Assembly: GCF_014634745.1 (NCBI RefSeq)
Contig: NZ_BMBP01000010.1
Coordinates: 25,938-89,937 of the forward strand
Direction: 5' to 3'
Length of the DNA: 64,000 bases
From: Leuconostoc pseudomesenteroides KCTC 3652
GTDB lineage: Bacteria; Bacillota; Bacilli; Lactobacillales; Lactobacillaceae
The position numbers and the translations under genes are program-made. Positions 33,309 through 42,383 of the stretch are shown piece after piece. Position 1 is the stretch's first letter. Every line of letters starts with the position of its first letter. The notes under the pieces are model-generated. The model did no database searches, was not told the DNA's origin, and saw nothing but the letters and a program-made list of their open reading frames with translations.

Positions 33309-35297
33309 ATGGCATTTTTAAAACTAACTGATATCCACAAATCATATTTTCTCGGAAAAGATGAATTTCCTGTTTTAAAGGGCATTGATTTGTCATTTGA
33401 AAAAGGTGAATTTGTCTCAATTCTAGGAGAATCTGGTGGTGGAAAATCAACCTTAATGAACATCATTGGTGGCTTAGACCGAAATTTCGAAGGAACGGTT
33501 GAAGTTAATGGTGAGAAGTTAGACCACAAACAAGAAAAGAAACTTGATGTTTACCGCCGCCAAACAATTGGTTATATTTTTCAAAGTTTCAATTTGATTA
33601 ATTATCAAACTAATTTGGAAAACGTTGAAACATCATTGAATATGACGACGTTGTCAGCTTCACAACGTAAGCAACGTGCTACGGAGTTGTTAAAAAAAGT
33701 TGGCTTGGCAGAACACATTCATAAATATCCTTCTCAACTGTCAGGTGGACAGAAGCAACGTGTTGCAATTGCTCGCGCGTTGGCTGCTGATCCTGACGTG
33801 ATGATTGCTGATGAGCCAACTGGTGCGTTGGATTCTGTGAATACCAAAGAAGTATTGGAATTACTTGAACAGATTGCGCAAGAAGGCAAATTAGTCATTG
33901 TTGTCACACATTCTCAAGCAGTTGCAGACTACGGCACACGTATTTTACACATGGCTGATGGTAAAATAGATGAAGAAAAGAATCTTAAGCCACGGTTTGA
34001 AACACCGGCTACAACTGATCGCCTAACATCTAGACCTCTATCACAAGGATCAGTTTGGGACATGGCGTTTGACCATTTGAAATTCAAGAAGCTACAAAAC
34101 TTTCTGATTATCTTCGGATCAGCAATTGGTGTTTTTTCAGTTATTCTATTCTTAGGACTAGGAAACGGTATTAAGGGTTATATTAATGATCAAGTGAACT
34201 CGCTAGCTAACCCTAATTACCCAACTGTGTTAAAAAATACGACGGATAGTAAAGACGCTACTGCTACTGAACGCGCGCAAGCAACAATGCAGGCGGCTGC
34301 TACTGATTACACATCTACTACCATATCAGATCAACTTATCAAGAAGATTGATCAGGTTAAGCATGTGGACAAAGTTTATAAAGGCTATCAATTCAATGGT
34401 GCTGTCTTCAAATATGGTAATACGCAATCACAGGCTGGCACACAGATTCAAACATGGACACCGGCCTATGCCGACAAAGTTATTAAGGCTGGTCGTAAGC
34501 CAAAGGCAAGTAATGAAATTGTGATCGACAAGGCTTTTGCCAAGAAGGCCAACACAAATTGGAAGTCATTACTCAATAAAAATATCACTTATACGTATGT
34601 TGCTTATAACGCTCAAAACCAACCAGTACCAGTGACATCAACGATGAAAATTGTTGGTATTACTGATGGTGGTCAAAGTGGCACAATCTTTGCTGCAACA
34701 ACGTCCGGTATCAAAAAGGATTTAACCAAAGCAAATGCTGTGACAACTGCCAACTTCTTAACACTATCAATCAAAGATACGCAAGAAATTCAAGCAACTG
34801 TTGATGCAGTCAATAACTTGAAAGAGAATGGCAAACAAGCTGTCGCTGCCATTTCACTTGGATCCCTGTTGAAAACAATTAACACGATTACCAGCTTAGC
34901 GTCGTATGTATTAGCTGCAATTGCGGGTATTTCATTATTTGTCTCAGCAATTATGATTATCGTGACAACGTACATGTCTGTTTCAGAACGTACAAAAGAA
35001 ATTGGTGTATTACGTGCCTTGGGAGCGCGTTCAAAAGATATTCGTGGCCTCTTTACGAATGAAGCCCTATTGATGGGTATTATCTCAGCAATATTTGGTA
35101 TTGTGGTGGCTTACTTAGCCCAGTTTGCAATGAACGCAGCCCTTTATGGTTTGATTAAGTTTAATATTGTTCAGGTTTCTGTTGGCAATGTTATCTTCGC
35201 AGTGGTTATCTCACTAGTTATTGCCTTAATTGCTAGCTTTGTGCCATCGCGCAAGGCTGCCAAGTTGAATACAATTGACGCATTAGCTGCCGATTAA
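33309..35297 (+). CDS. MacB/FtsX-type ABC transporter, ATPase-permease fusion
   Basis: A 662-residue fusion: an N-terminal ATPase (residues 1-230; Walker A ESGGGKST, signature LSGGQKQR, Walker B VMIADEPTGALDS) and a C-terminal permease with one helix near 265, a large extracellular MacB-like domain (about 290-520) and three helices in the FtsX fold (about 530-655). This architecture is common in Firmicutes peptide/antibiotic detoxification and envelope-stress pumps. It lies 108 nt after the LmrA-like exporter and has an AAACTAAA box in its upstream region, so may share the MarR control. Confidence 0.9.
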   Translation: MAFLKLTDIHKSYFLGKDEFPVLKGIDLSFEKGEFVSILGESGGGKSTLMNIIGGLDRNFEGTVEVNGEKLDHKQEKKLDVYRRQTIGYIFQSFNLINYQTNLENVETSLNMTTLSASQRKQRATELLKKVGLAEHIHKYPSQLSGGQKQRVAIARALAADPDVMIADEPTGALDSVNTKEVLELLEQIAQEGKLVIVVTHSQAVADYGTRILHMADGKIDEEKNLKPRFETPATTDRLTSRPLSQGSVWDMAFDHLKFKKLQNFLIIFGSAIGVFSVILFLGLGNGIKGYINDQVNSLANPNYPTVLKNTTDSKDATATERAQATMQAAATDYTSTTISDQLIKKIDQVKHVDKVYKGYQFNGAVFKYGNTQSQAGTQIQTWTPAYADKVIKAGRKPKASNEIVIDKAFAKKANTNWKSLLNKNITYTYVAYNAQNQPVPVTSTMKIVGITDGGQSGTIFAATTSGIKKDLTKANAVTTANFLTLSIKDTQEIQATVDAVNNLKENGKQAVAAISLGSLLKTINTITSLASYVLAAIAGISLFVSAIMIIVTTYMSVSERTKEIGVLRALGARSKDIRGLFTNEALLMGIISAIFGIVVAYLAQFAMNAALYGLIKFNIVQVSVGNVIFAVVISLVIALIASFVPSRKAAKLNTIDALAAD

Positions 35298-35332
35298 TGA
35301 ACCTTTAGCATAATAACATCTCATAACGAATT

Positions 35333-35364
35333 AGCTAGTGAATGATTATTCATTAGCTTTTTTT
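35333..35364 (+). terminator. Terminator after the MacB-like gene
   Basis: AGCTAGTGAAT (35333-35343), loop GATT, ATTCATTAGCT (35348-35358) with one G-T pair, T run to 35364. Confidence 0.85.
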
Positions 35365-35477
35365 GATATAGCCACTACTGTAAATCTTCAACATATTTTA
35401 AGACAATTGGTAAATCAAAACGATAATGTGTAAATAATGGTATAATGAATTTTTAGAACGCACTAGGGGTACAAGTT

Positions 35478-36644
35478 ATGGAAAACAATATGAGCCGCGC
35501 GGCACGTCGACAATCAGCACCAGTACCAAATGGACAGCCACCGCGACCACCACGGCCACGAAAGCGACGCAAAAAATGGCGATGGCTTGCTGCAATATTA
35601 CTATTGCTGGTAATTGTCGGCGGTGTCATGATGTCAATGGTGTTGAGTAATGTGAAAACATCTGTTGACAAAATGTACCGTAGTGCAAAGGTTACAAAAG
35701 CACGTGACGTCCAACAAGTTTTGAAAAAAGGTGAACCATTTTCAATTTTAGTTTTAGGAACTGATACTGGTGCCTTGGATCGTGATCGTACAGGATTGAC
35801 TGATTCGATGATGCTTATCACAGTCAATCCAAAAAAGAAAACCACCACAATGATGTCTATTCCACGTGACATTATGGTAGCGATTGTGGGCCATGAGAAC
35901 ACTTTTCCACAAAAGTTAAATGCGGCATTTCCAATTGGCGGTGTGAGTTCGACGATACTAACGTTACAAAATTATTTGAATGTTCCGATTGATTTCTATG
36001 CGTTAGTCAATATGGGTGGTTTGGAGAAGTTGATTAATCAGGTTGGTGGTGTCAAAGTAGTGTCACCATTGACATTCACTTATCAACCAGACAACGATAA
36101 GCCAGACGTGTATAAATTCTATAAAGGTAAAGAAAAGTTTGAATATGCGGCCGATGGCAAGAATTTTAAAACTTACACAACAATGAATGGCTATGCAGCC
36201 TTGTCATTTTCTCGGATGCGCTATGATGATCCACAAGGGGATTATGGTCGTCAGTTGCGTCAACGGTTAGTTTTAAAGGCGTTGCTTAAAAAGTCGGCCA
36301 GTGCAAAAACATTACTCAACGCTAAATTTATGAGTTCGATTTCCAAAAATGTTCAGACAGATATGAAGTTCAATAATCTTACCACGGTAGCGTTGAAATA
36401 TATGTCTGCTACTAAAAACCAAACTTCAGAACATATACAAGGTGTTGGCGATATGTATAATGGTGTCAGTTATCAAATGGTTACTGAAACAGAAAAGCAA
36501 CGTGCTACAACGCTTTTGCGCAAGTCATTAGATTTGAAAGCTAAAAATACAGGGACCCAGTTTGGTGGATCTGTACCAGCCTTATATGCCTACATTGCTG
36601 AGTATAACTTGAATATGATTAATGAAACGCTTGATCCACAATGA
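35478..36644 (+). CDS. LytR-CpsA-Psr (LCP) family protein
   Basis: A 388-residue membrane-bound phosphotransferase attaching teichoic acid or wall polysaccharide to peptidoglycan. A proline/arginine-rich cytosolic N-terminus (PPRPPRPRKRRKKW) precedes one transmembrane helix (about 38-58). The LCP domain (about 85-260) shows ILVLGTDTGALDRDRTGLTD, SMMLITVNPKKKTTTMMSIP, RD and LSFSRMRYDDPQGDYGRQLR with the conserved Arg/Asp residues that bind the polyprenyl pyrophosphate. The start has AGGGG. It is monocistronic with a terminator. Confidence 0.93.
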   Translation: MENNMSRAARRQSAPVPNGQPPRPPRPRKRRKKWRWLAAILLLLVIVGGVMMSMVLSNVKTSVDKMYRSAKVTKARDVQQVLKKGEPFSILVLGTDTGALDRDRTGLTDSMMLITVNPKKKTTTMMSIPRDIMVAIVGHENTFPQKLNAAFPIGGVSSTILTLQNYLNVPIDFYALVNMGGLEKLINQVGGVKVVSPLTFTYQPDNDKPDVYKFYKGKEKFEYAADGKNFKTYTTMNGYAALSFSRMRYDDPQGDYGRQLRQRLVLKALLKKSASAKTLLNAKFMSSISKNVQTDMKFNNLTTVALKYMSATKNQTSEHIQGVGDMYNGVSYQMVTETEKQRATTLLRKSLDLKAKNTGTQFGGSVPALYAYIAEYNLNMINETLDPQ

Positions 36645-36652
36645 GAAAGCTA

Positions 36653-36692
36653 AAAGGCACCAACAGTGCGCAAGTAACTGTCGGTGCCTTTT
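36653..36692. terminator. Terminator after the LCP gene
   Basis: AAAAGGCACC (36653-36662) pairs with GGTGCCTTTT (36683-36692), with an inner ACAGT/ACTGT stem. It lies between the converging LCP and DUF454 genes. Confidence 0.88.
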
Positions 36693-36713
36693 GTGTTGCA
36701 TAATTTATCCATG

Positions 36714-37112
36714 TTATTTGTTATTATTTTTCATAAAAGGAATGCCATCACGCCAAAGATAACCACGATAATAGCTTTCCATAGAAACAATTTGTGTCAA
36801 TGAAGTGAGTGGGAGGACGATTTTTAGCCATACTAAATCAGTTGTGAAGAATGGAATAGCCATCATGCTAGCCGTCACCAAATAGATGATGATACGAGCT
36901 TTTAAAGGGAGCTGGCGTTCAAAGACGCCTTGATGAACGTATTGCTTGTAATATTTATTATTTTGTAGCCATGTGTCGAGTCGTTTTGAAGATTTAGACC
37001 ATAAAATAGCAGTCAAAACGTAAAATCCGGTCGTCGGGATGCCTGGGATCCAAATTGCAACTGTGCCAATGGCAAAACTCAGTGCGCCTAGCGCCATCAA
37101 AAGTATTTTCAT
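36714..37112 (-). CDS. DUF454 (YbaN-like) inner membrane protein
   Basis: A 132-residue protein with two N-terminal helices and two more after the middle. The family hallmark is clear: GTVAIWIPGIPTTGFYVLTA then ILWSKSSKRLDTWLQNNKYY, with Y-x-x-x-I/V around residue 60 and LPLKARIIIYLVTASMM. YbaN proteins are of unknown function and may influence envelope or purine metabolism. The start lies about 150 nt from the divergent ppx gene. Confidence 0.88.
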   Translation of the reverse strand: MKILLMALGALSFAIGTVAIWIPGIPTTGFYVLTAILWSKSSKRLDTWLQNNKYYKQYVHQGVFERQLPLKARIIIYLVTASMMAIPFFTTDLVWLKIVLPLTSLTQIVSMESYYRGYLWRDGIPFMKNNNK

Positions 37113-37262
37113 AATAACCAGTTTAACATGGACTAACCAATTTATAAATAATAGTGATTTTTTTAATATATTATTACTATTTTAAGAAGTTATCCTTGTT
37201 ATCGGTTGCTATGACTAGATGTGTTACAATTAAATTATTAAAATCAAAATTAGGATAAGACT

Positions 37263-38186
37263 ATGAGCTATTTAGCGATCGTTGACCTAGGCAGCAACTC
37301 TGCTCGAATGGTGGTCGAAGAATTACATAAAGATGGCACGTATACCGAGATTGTTCGGGAAAAGCAGGACACGCGCATTGCGCAAAATATGGGTGCGGAG
37401 CTGATTTTGCAAGAAGAACCAATGGCGAGAACCATTGGTGCATTGCGTTATTTCCAGACGCGTTATGCAAGATTTGAACCGGAAGTACGAGCGATTACCA
37501 CAGCAGCCGTGAGAACAGCCAAGAATCAATCAGAATTCTTGGCACGTGTGAAATCAGCTACGGGAATCACATTTCAAGTTTTGACAGGTGACCAAGAGGC
37601 TTATTATGACTATCTAGGTGTTCAAGCAACGCTAAAAGTTGAAGCGGGTGTAATTTTAGATACCGGTGGGGCATCAGTTGAACTCATTGCTATTAATCAC
37701 GCCAAAAACATGGCGGCGGTCAGTTTGCCATTTGGTGCGGTGAATTTATCCGAGCAATTCATGTTAGCCAATGATGTGATTCAGAGCAACATTGAAGTGG
37801 CTAGTGAGTACATTGTGCAATCTTATCAAAATTTACCTTGGTTATCTTCACAAAAAGGCCAGCCTGTTATTTTGTTAGGTGGCGCCAATCGTTCACTAGC
37901 ACGCATGGCACGCACGCGGTCTGGCGAAGCCGAAATTAATCAAATTCATGGCTATGAGATGTCCTACGAATTGGTGATGTCGATCTTTGATGAAATTCGT
38001 TACATGACACGAGCAGACCGTGAGCAAGTGGCCGGTCTGGAGACGACACGTGCTGATATCATTATTAGTGGCCTTTTACCGCTCGTTAATTTGATGCGTT
38101 TGATTGAAGCGCCCAAAGTTATTTTCTCAGAAAGTGGGGTTCGCGAAGGCTTAATCGCGGAAACTTTATCACAAAGACATGACTAA
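37263..38186 (+). CDS. ppx: Ppx/GppA family phosphatase (exopolyphosphatase)
   Basis: A 307-residue ASKHA-fold enzyme, hydrolysing polyphosphate or (p)ppGpp. Motifs: phosphate 1 loop AIVDLGSNSARMVV (residues 4-17), the catalytic-Glu region AAVRTAKNQSEFL with E in GDQEAYYDYLG, phosphate 2 loop VILDTGGASVELI and C-terminal ISGLLPLVNLM. It lacks the extra HD-like domain of longer Ppx proteins. It is the first gene of a four-gene operon; the start of mvaA overlaps its end by 8 nt. No ppk is visible nearby. Confidence 0.88.
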   Translation: MSYLAIVDLGSNSARMVVEELHKDGTYTEIVREKQDTRIAQNMGAELILQEEPMARTIGALRYFQTRYARFEPEVRAITTAAVRTAKNQSEFLARVKSATGITFQVLTGDQEAYYDYLGVQATLKVEAGVILDTGGASVELIAINHAKNMAAVSLPFGAVNLSEQFMLANDVIQSNIEVASEYIVQSYQNLPWLSSQKGQPVILLGGANRSLARMARTRSGEAEINQIHGYEMSYELVMSIFDEIRYMTRADREQVAGLETTRADIIISGLLPLVNLMRLIEAPKVIFSESGVREGLIAETLSQRHD

Positions 38187-39384
38187 AAAGTTTTATGAAT
38201 TAACACCTGATGAACGGCTGGCGCTGTTAACGATTGATGATGATGTCCGTGCCGCTTTGTCAGAACAACAAAGTACAGTTAATGCACAACTAGTAGAAAA
38301 CTATATTAGTGATTTTCGAGTACCGATTGGTGTTGTCCGTGATTTGCTGATTAATCGACAACATTATCAAGTGCCGATGGCAACTGAAGAACCCAGCGTG
38401 ATTGCTGCTGCAAATAATGGTGCAAAAATGTTGTCTGCGGGCATTGATGTTCAGATTGGTCGCACAGCGATGATTGGGCAAATGATGTTTGTGACTGAAA
38501 AATCTTTAGCTGATTTTGTACAAGCCCATCGTTTAGAAATATTGGATATTGCGCGACAAGCACGACCATCAATCTATCAACGTGGTGGTGGCCTTTTAGA
38601 CGTCGTTGTGCGTCAGGTATCTGAAAATGAAACAAGCGTTGACTTTATTATTGATACACAAGACGCCATGGGCGCTAATATTGTCGATACTATTTTGGAA
38701 GCTGAGTTACCACTTTTTGAATCGTTTCATCCACTGGGTGTTATTTTGTCTAATTATGCGACCCAACAGTTAGTGACTGCTACGGCAGACATTGCATTTG
38801 AACGAGTGGGGGGCGAACACGTAGCACGTCAAATTGTTGCGCTCAATCATTTTGCGCAAAGTGATCCTTATCGCGCGACGACAGAAAATAAGGGGCTTTT
38901 CAATGGCGCTAGCGCTGTAGTTTTAGCGACTGGCAATGATTGGCGTGCCGTTGAGGCGAGTGGGCATGCTTATGCCAGTCGTAACGGACAATATCAGGCA
39001 CTGACAACTTGGTCCATCAAAAATAACCAATTGCATGGCGAACTGACTATGCCAATTAGCGTGGGAACAGTTGGCGGTGCGATTTCTGTCCTGCCAGCTG
39101 CTCAAAACGGCTTAGCTATACTGGGACATGTCAATGCGGATGAGCTACGTATGGTCATTGTCTCAGTTGGTTTAGCACAAAATTTAGCTGCTCTCAAGGC
39201 GATTGTGAGCGGCGGCATTCAGCAAGGACATATGCGTATGCAATACCGTGCATTAGCCATGCAAGTCGGTGCTGAAGTTGATGAAGTTAAACGCTTGGTG
39301 CCAAGATTAATGGCTGAAAAGCATGTTGCTACTGAATTAGCAACTAAAATATTAATGGAGATAAGAAATGAATCCAAAAGTTAA
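38179..39384 (+). CDS. mvaA: HMG-CoA reductase, class II
   Basis: Converts HMG-CoA to mevalonate for isoprenoids (mevalonate pathway, used by lactic acid bacteria). The 401-residue protein carries the class II motifs LVENYISDFRVPIGVVRDLL, MATEEPSVIAAANNGAKML (catalytic Glu), DAMGANIVDTILE and the C-terminal QGHMRMQYRALAMQVGA (catalytic His). The N-terminal KFYELTPDERL is typical. It overlaps ppx by 8 nt and the downstream gene starts 17 nt before its stop, so all are coupled. Confidence 0.95.
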   Translation: MTKKFYELTPDERLALLTIDDDVRAALSEQQSTVNAQLVENYISDFRVPIGVVRDLLINRQHYQVPMATEEPSVIAAANNGAKMLSAGIDVQIGRTAMIGQMMFVTEKSLADFVQAHRLEILDIARQARPSIYQRGGGLLDVVVRQVSENETSVDFIIDTQDAMGANIVDTILEAELPLFESFHPLGVILSNYATQQLVTATADIAFERVGGEHVARQIVALNHFAQSDPYRATTENKGLFNGASAVVLATGNDWRAVEASGHAYASRNGQYQALTTWSIKNNQLHGELTMPISVGTVGGAISVLPAAQNGLAILGHVNADELRMVIVSVGLAQNLAALKAIVSGGIQQGHMRMQYRALAMQVGAEVDEVKRLVPRLMAEKHVATELATKILMEIRNESKS

Positions 39385-40321
39385 ATCTTTACTAGATGCT
39401 GTCAACCAGCTTTATCCCGGCACAGTTATGAGTCGAGTGGGCGCTGAAAACACTGGTGCTTTGCATATTGACCGTGTTAATCAAGAAATCTTGGGACAAC
39501 GTTTGTTGATTGAAATTGCGGAAGAAACAGAGAGCGATTTTTTGTTAGCTAATGAACTGTTGAAGATGTTACTAACCTTCAATGGCATAACACCACAAGT
39601 ATTTTTTGCATTGACATTTAAGGATGACAAATTAGATGAACAATTAATTCAAATTGCAACGCGTATGCATCGCGTAGTTGTTCACGCGATTACTTACCGA
39701 GAATTAGCCAAAAAGCAAATGTTGACACAACAAACGGCTGATGCATATTTGGCAGGTGTTCAGTCTGAACTAACGCCAGAAAATGGTGATCTGGATGAGG
39801 AGAGTTTATGGCGTTTGCTCATGGTATTAGATGCCTTGGTATTTGCCGATAATTTAGTTGAGGCCAATGATTTTACAGCTGTTCTAGCAAATAAGTATCC
39901 GCTCGCATATACGGCTGCGCAGAAACTTTCCGAGCCAATATTAAAGGCAGATTTGAAGCAATCACGCCAAATTCGACACCAAATGGTAACATTATTTGTT
40001 GGTGTTGACGAAGTTTTAGCCAGTTGGGGAAAGCCTACTGTAAATGCAAAAGAGTATGTTACCTTAACAAGTGTTTTGTCTCAACGCCAGCTCGCATTAC
40101 CAGTTAATCAGGTATTTACGATTTTCCATTCGGAAATGACAGATTTTCAGACCAAAAAGACAGCTTATGTCGGTCTAAATAAGGGGGATGAGCAAAATAG
40201 TTTTGTCATTACACCACCTGAAAACGAAGCGGATCGACCAGCTTTTTTCAAAGCATTATATGCTATGAAAGTCTCAGAATTGTTTAAAAAATTAGCATTA
40301 CCTTACATCGAAAGAGTTTAA
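39368..40321 (+). CDS. IpaB/EvcA family protein, unknown function
   Basis: A 317-residue protein, starting MNPKVKSLLDAVNQLYPGTV, belonging to what is annotated in Leuconostoc and lactobacilli as the IpaB/EvcA family; this name reflects weak similarity and not a proven role. Alternating alpha-beta stretches are seen: GQRLLIEIAEETESDFLLA, ITPQVFFALTFKDDKLDEQL, and a C-terminal FVITPPENEADRPAFFKALY. There is no transmembrane segment or signal peptide. It is embedded in a tight operon, overlapping mvaA by 17 nt and 3 nt before sir2. Confidence 0.7.
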   Translation: MNPKVKSLLDAVNQLYPGTVMSRVGAENTGALHIDRVNQEILGQRLLIEIAEETESDFLLANELLKMLLTFNGITPQVFFALTFKDDKLDEQLIQIATRMHRVVVHAITYRELAKKQMLTQQTADAYLAGVQSELTPENGDLDEESLWRLLMVLDALVFADNLVEANDFTAVLANKYPLAYTAAQKLSEPILKADLKQSRQIRHQMVTLFVGVDEVLASWGKPTVNAKEYVTLTSVLSQRQLALPVNQVFTIFHSEMTDFQTKKTAYVGLNKGDEQNSFVITPPENEADRPAFFKALYAMKVSELFKKLALPYIERV

Positions 40322-40324
40322 ATT

Positions 40325-41026
40325 ATGTTAGTCACACCAGAAATTCAAAAGCGCTTTGACGACGCTAATCATATTGTGTTTATGACGGGAGCGGGTGTGT
40401 CAACGCTCTCGGGCATTCCTGATTACCGTTCTAAAGGCGGAATATATGATGGTGTTGCCTTACGACCAGAGTACTTGTTGAGTGCCACGGCTTTTCAAAA
40501 TGAACCAGAAAAACAATATCAATTTATGATTGATAATATGTATTTTCCTGAAGCTAAACCGAATGTTATTCATGACAAAATGGCTGCCTTGACACAAGCT
40601 AATCGAGCCAAAATTATCACGCAAAATGTTGATGACTTACATGTTAAAGCAGGTTCAAAGCCAGAAAATTTGATTCGTTTTCATGGTTCTCTCTATGATA
40701 TTTATGCACCACGTGACGGCAAAAAAGCCGATTATCATGACTATTTGCAGAGCATGAAAAGAGCTGATGACGCCATTTTACGACCAAGAATTACTTTTTA
40801 TGAGGAAATGCCGTTTGAGGTGGAACGTTCAGCACTTTGGGTTCGGGAAGCTGATTTGATTGTGATTGTGGGGACGAGTTTTCAGGTCTATCCATTTGCC
40901 GGACTGCTTCAATATGCTAGTCCGCAAGCAACGGTTATGTCTGTCAATTTAGAATATATTGCAACGCCATATCCTATTGATCAAATTGTGGGTGACGCGG
41001 GTGACTTTTTCGCGGCGTTATCTTAA
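40325..41026 (+). CDS. Sirtuin-like NAD-dependent deacylase lacking zinc cysteines
   Basis: A 233-residue Sir2-family enzyme with GAGVSTLSGIPDYRSK (NAD loop), TQNVDDLHVKAG, catalytic His120 in RFHGSLY, and VGTSFQVYPFAGL. The four zinc-binding cysteines of the small domain are absent: where C-x-x-C is expected after HGSLYDIY the sequence reads APRDGKKADY. The NAD and catalytic residues remain, so activity is plausible with a non-zinc-stabilised small domain. It is the last gene of the ppx-mvaA-IpaB/EvcA operon; substrates may include acetylated enzymes, or ADP-ribosylation, but none is shown. Confidence 0.85.
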   Translation: MLVTPEIQKRFDDANHIVFMTGAGVSTLSGIPDYRSKGGIYDGVALRPEYLLSATAFQNEPEKQYQFMIDNMYFPEAKPNVIHDKMAALTQANRAKIITQNVDDLHVKAGSKPENLIRFHGSLYDIYAPRDGKKADYHDYLQSMKRADDAILRPRITFYEEMPFEVERSALWVREADLIVIVGTSFQVYPFAGLLQYASPQATVMSVNLEYIATPYPIDQIVGDAGDFFAALS

Positions 41027-41045
41027 TCTTCAACAAACTTGAAAT

Positions 41046-41065
41046 ATATGAACATTTTTTCATAT
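41046..41065 (+). promoter_or_regulatory. ArsR-type operator before the CDF gene
   Basis: ATATGAA-N6-TTCATAT (41046-41052, 41059-41065), the same 7-6-7 inverted repeat as in the two operators before cadD. A possible -10 is TAGAAT at 41073-41078. It is a likely binding site of the CzrA-like protein encoded at 45047. Confidence 0.65.
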
Positions 41066-41106
41066 TAAGTGGTAGAATGAGGTTAGTATATTTCAGGGGA
41101 GACGAG

Positions 41107-42024
41107 ATGGCACGTACAAATCAAACTTTAAAAATGAAACAAAGACCTTATGTGATTGGGATTACCTTAAATATTGTTTTTGTTTTGGCAGAATTAATTT
41201 TTGCAAAAATTGCCCATTCGACGGCACTTTTTGCTGATGCTTTTCACAATTTGAGCGATGTTTTAGCACTCATAATTGCTTGGTTAGCGGTGGTTGTTTT
41301 TGGTTTGAAAGCTACTAAACAACATACTTACGGATGGCATAATATGTCAATACTAGCCAGTATTTTTAATTCTTTACTTTTAATATTTGCCGTCGTAACT
41401 ATATTTTATGAAGGTATTAGGGATTTGATTACTTCGAATGTCAGTCATGCTAGTGGGGCTACAATTATGATTGTGGCAGCTGTTGGTATTGTGATTAATT
41501 TTTCGACCGCATTCTTGTTTAGAGTTTCTGGTGTACCTGATGAGCACGGACATCAGTCACATGACCTCAATGAAAAAACAGCGTACGTTCATTTGTTAGC
41601 TGATGCAGGTGTGTCTTTGGGTGTTGTTGTGGCTGGCTTGCTCATTCAATGGACCGGTTGGGTTGCAATAGATGCCATTGTTTCGATGATTATTGGTGTG
41701 GTGATTGCAATCACATCATGGCCAATGATTAAATCAACATTTAACTTGGCTCTAAATGGTGTACCCGATGGCATTGATGAGGTAGCTATTGCCCAGTATA
41801 TTGCTAACCATAACGGTGTGGCGCAGTTTCACGATTTGCATATATGGCCATTGTCAACTACCGAAACTGCCTTAACGGTTCATCTCTCGTTAAATGGCAC
41901 TGCCACTGAGGGGCAAGTTATTTTAGAAGATATCACCAGTGCCCTGCGAACAACCTTTCATATTAGTCATGTCACCATTCAAATTGAAACATCTAGCTTT
42001 GACCAAACGTGCAACCAAATTTAA
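41107..42024 (+). CDS. CDF family cation efflux protein (CzcD-like)
   Basis: A 305-residue cation diffusion facilitator exporting Zn2+ and probably Cd2+/Co2+ in exchange for protons. Six helices; metal sites HxxxD in helix 2 (DAFHNLSD) and helix 5 (HLLADAGVSLG); a histidine-containing loop (DEHGHQSHD) between helices 4 and 5; C-terminal cytosolic domain with HDLHIWPLSTTETALTVHL. The start ATG at 41107 has GGGGAGA. The operator upstream and the CzrA-like regulator encoded 4 kb away suggest induction by zinc, as in staphylococcal czrA-czrB. Confidence 0.92.
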   Translation: MARTNQTLKMKQRPYVIGITLNIVFVLAELIFAKIAHSTALFADAFHNLSDVLALIIAWLAVVVFGLKATKQHTYGWHNMSILASIFNSLLLIFAVVTIFYEGIRDLITSNVSHASGATIMIVAAVGIVINFSTAFLFRVSGVPDEHGHQSHDLNEKTAYVHLLADAGVSLGVVVAGLLIQWTGWVAIDAIVSMIIGVVIAITSWPMIKSTFNLALNGVPDGIDEVAIAQYIANHNGVAQFHDLHIWPLSTTETALTVHLSLNGTATEGQVILEDITSALRTTFHISHVTIQIETSSFDQTCNQI

Positions 42025-42112
42025 AATTGTGATGTTACGAAAATGTAATAATTTAATGAAAGGGATTACAAAAGTTGATTTAGAGAGAATTTTCTTTCAT
42101 TTTAATCACCAA

Positions 42113-42142
42113 AAAGGCGAATTTTTAAAATGCGCTTTTTTT
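42113..42142 (+). terminator. Terminator after the CDF gene
   Basis: A GGCG ... GCGC hairpin with A-rich and T-rich arms (AAAAAGGCG, then TGCGCTTTTTTTT). Some bulges make it an imperfect stem. The T run ends near 42142. Confidence 0.55.
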
Positions 42143-42147
42143 TGTTG

Positions 42148-42323
42148 TTGACGTTTTGTGAATAGCGTGTAATATGTAATATGTACTGGAGCGACAATAG
42201 TCGAGTTAGGTAATTTTCATAAGCTTTCAACTGCGGTGTTGAATGAAACCCTTTATGAAATTTATTTAGCACTTGTTGTATCTGTTTGGCACGCAGTAAG
42301 TTTGCCGACAAGTGAATATTCAC
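42148..42323 (+). promoter_or_regulatory. Promoter and leader region of mntH
   Basis: TTGACG (42148-42153), 16 nt, TAATAT (42170-42175), which would give a leader of about 200 nt. A 12-bp perfect palindrome GTGAATATTCAC lies at 42312-42323, 60 nt before the start codon; it differs in spacing from the ArsR-type operators. A CGAC-AATA-GTCG hairpin is near 42193-42204. I do not see the yybP-ykoY manganese riboswitch pattern. The leader contains no gene. Confidence 0.4.
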
Positions 42324-42383
42324 GATATGTCAAGTCGAAATTCGTTTATTTTGTTCTGAGGAGAAATCTAAAGGAGAGATAGA

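Noticed and set aside
42148..42383. A yybP-ykoY manganese riboswitch before mntH
   Set aside because: The conserved GGGGAGUA/… core of that class is not visible in the leader.
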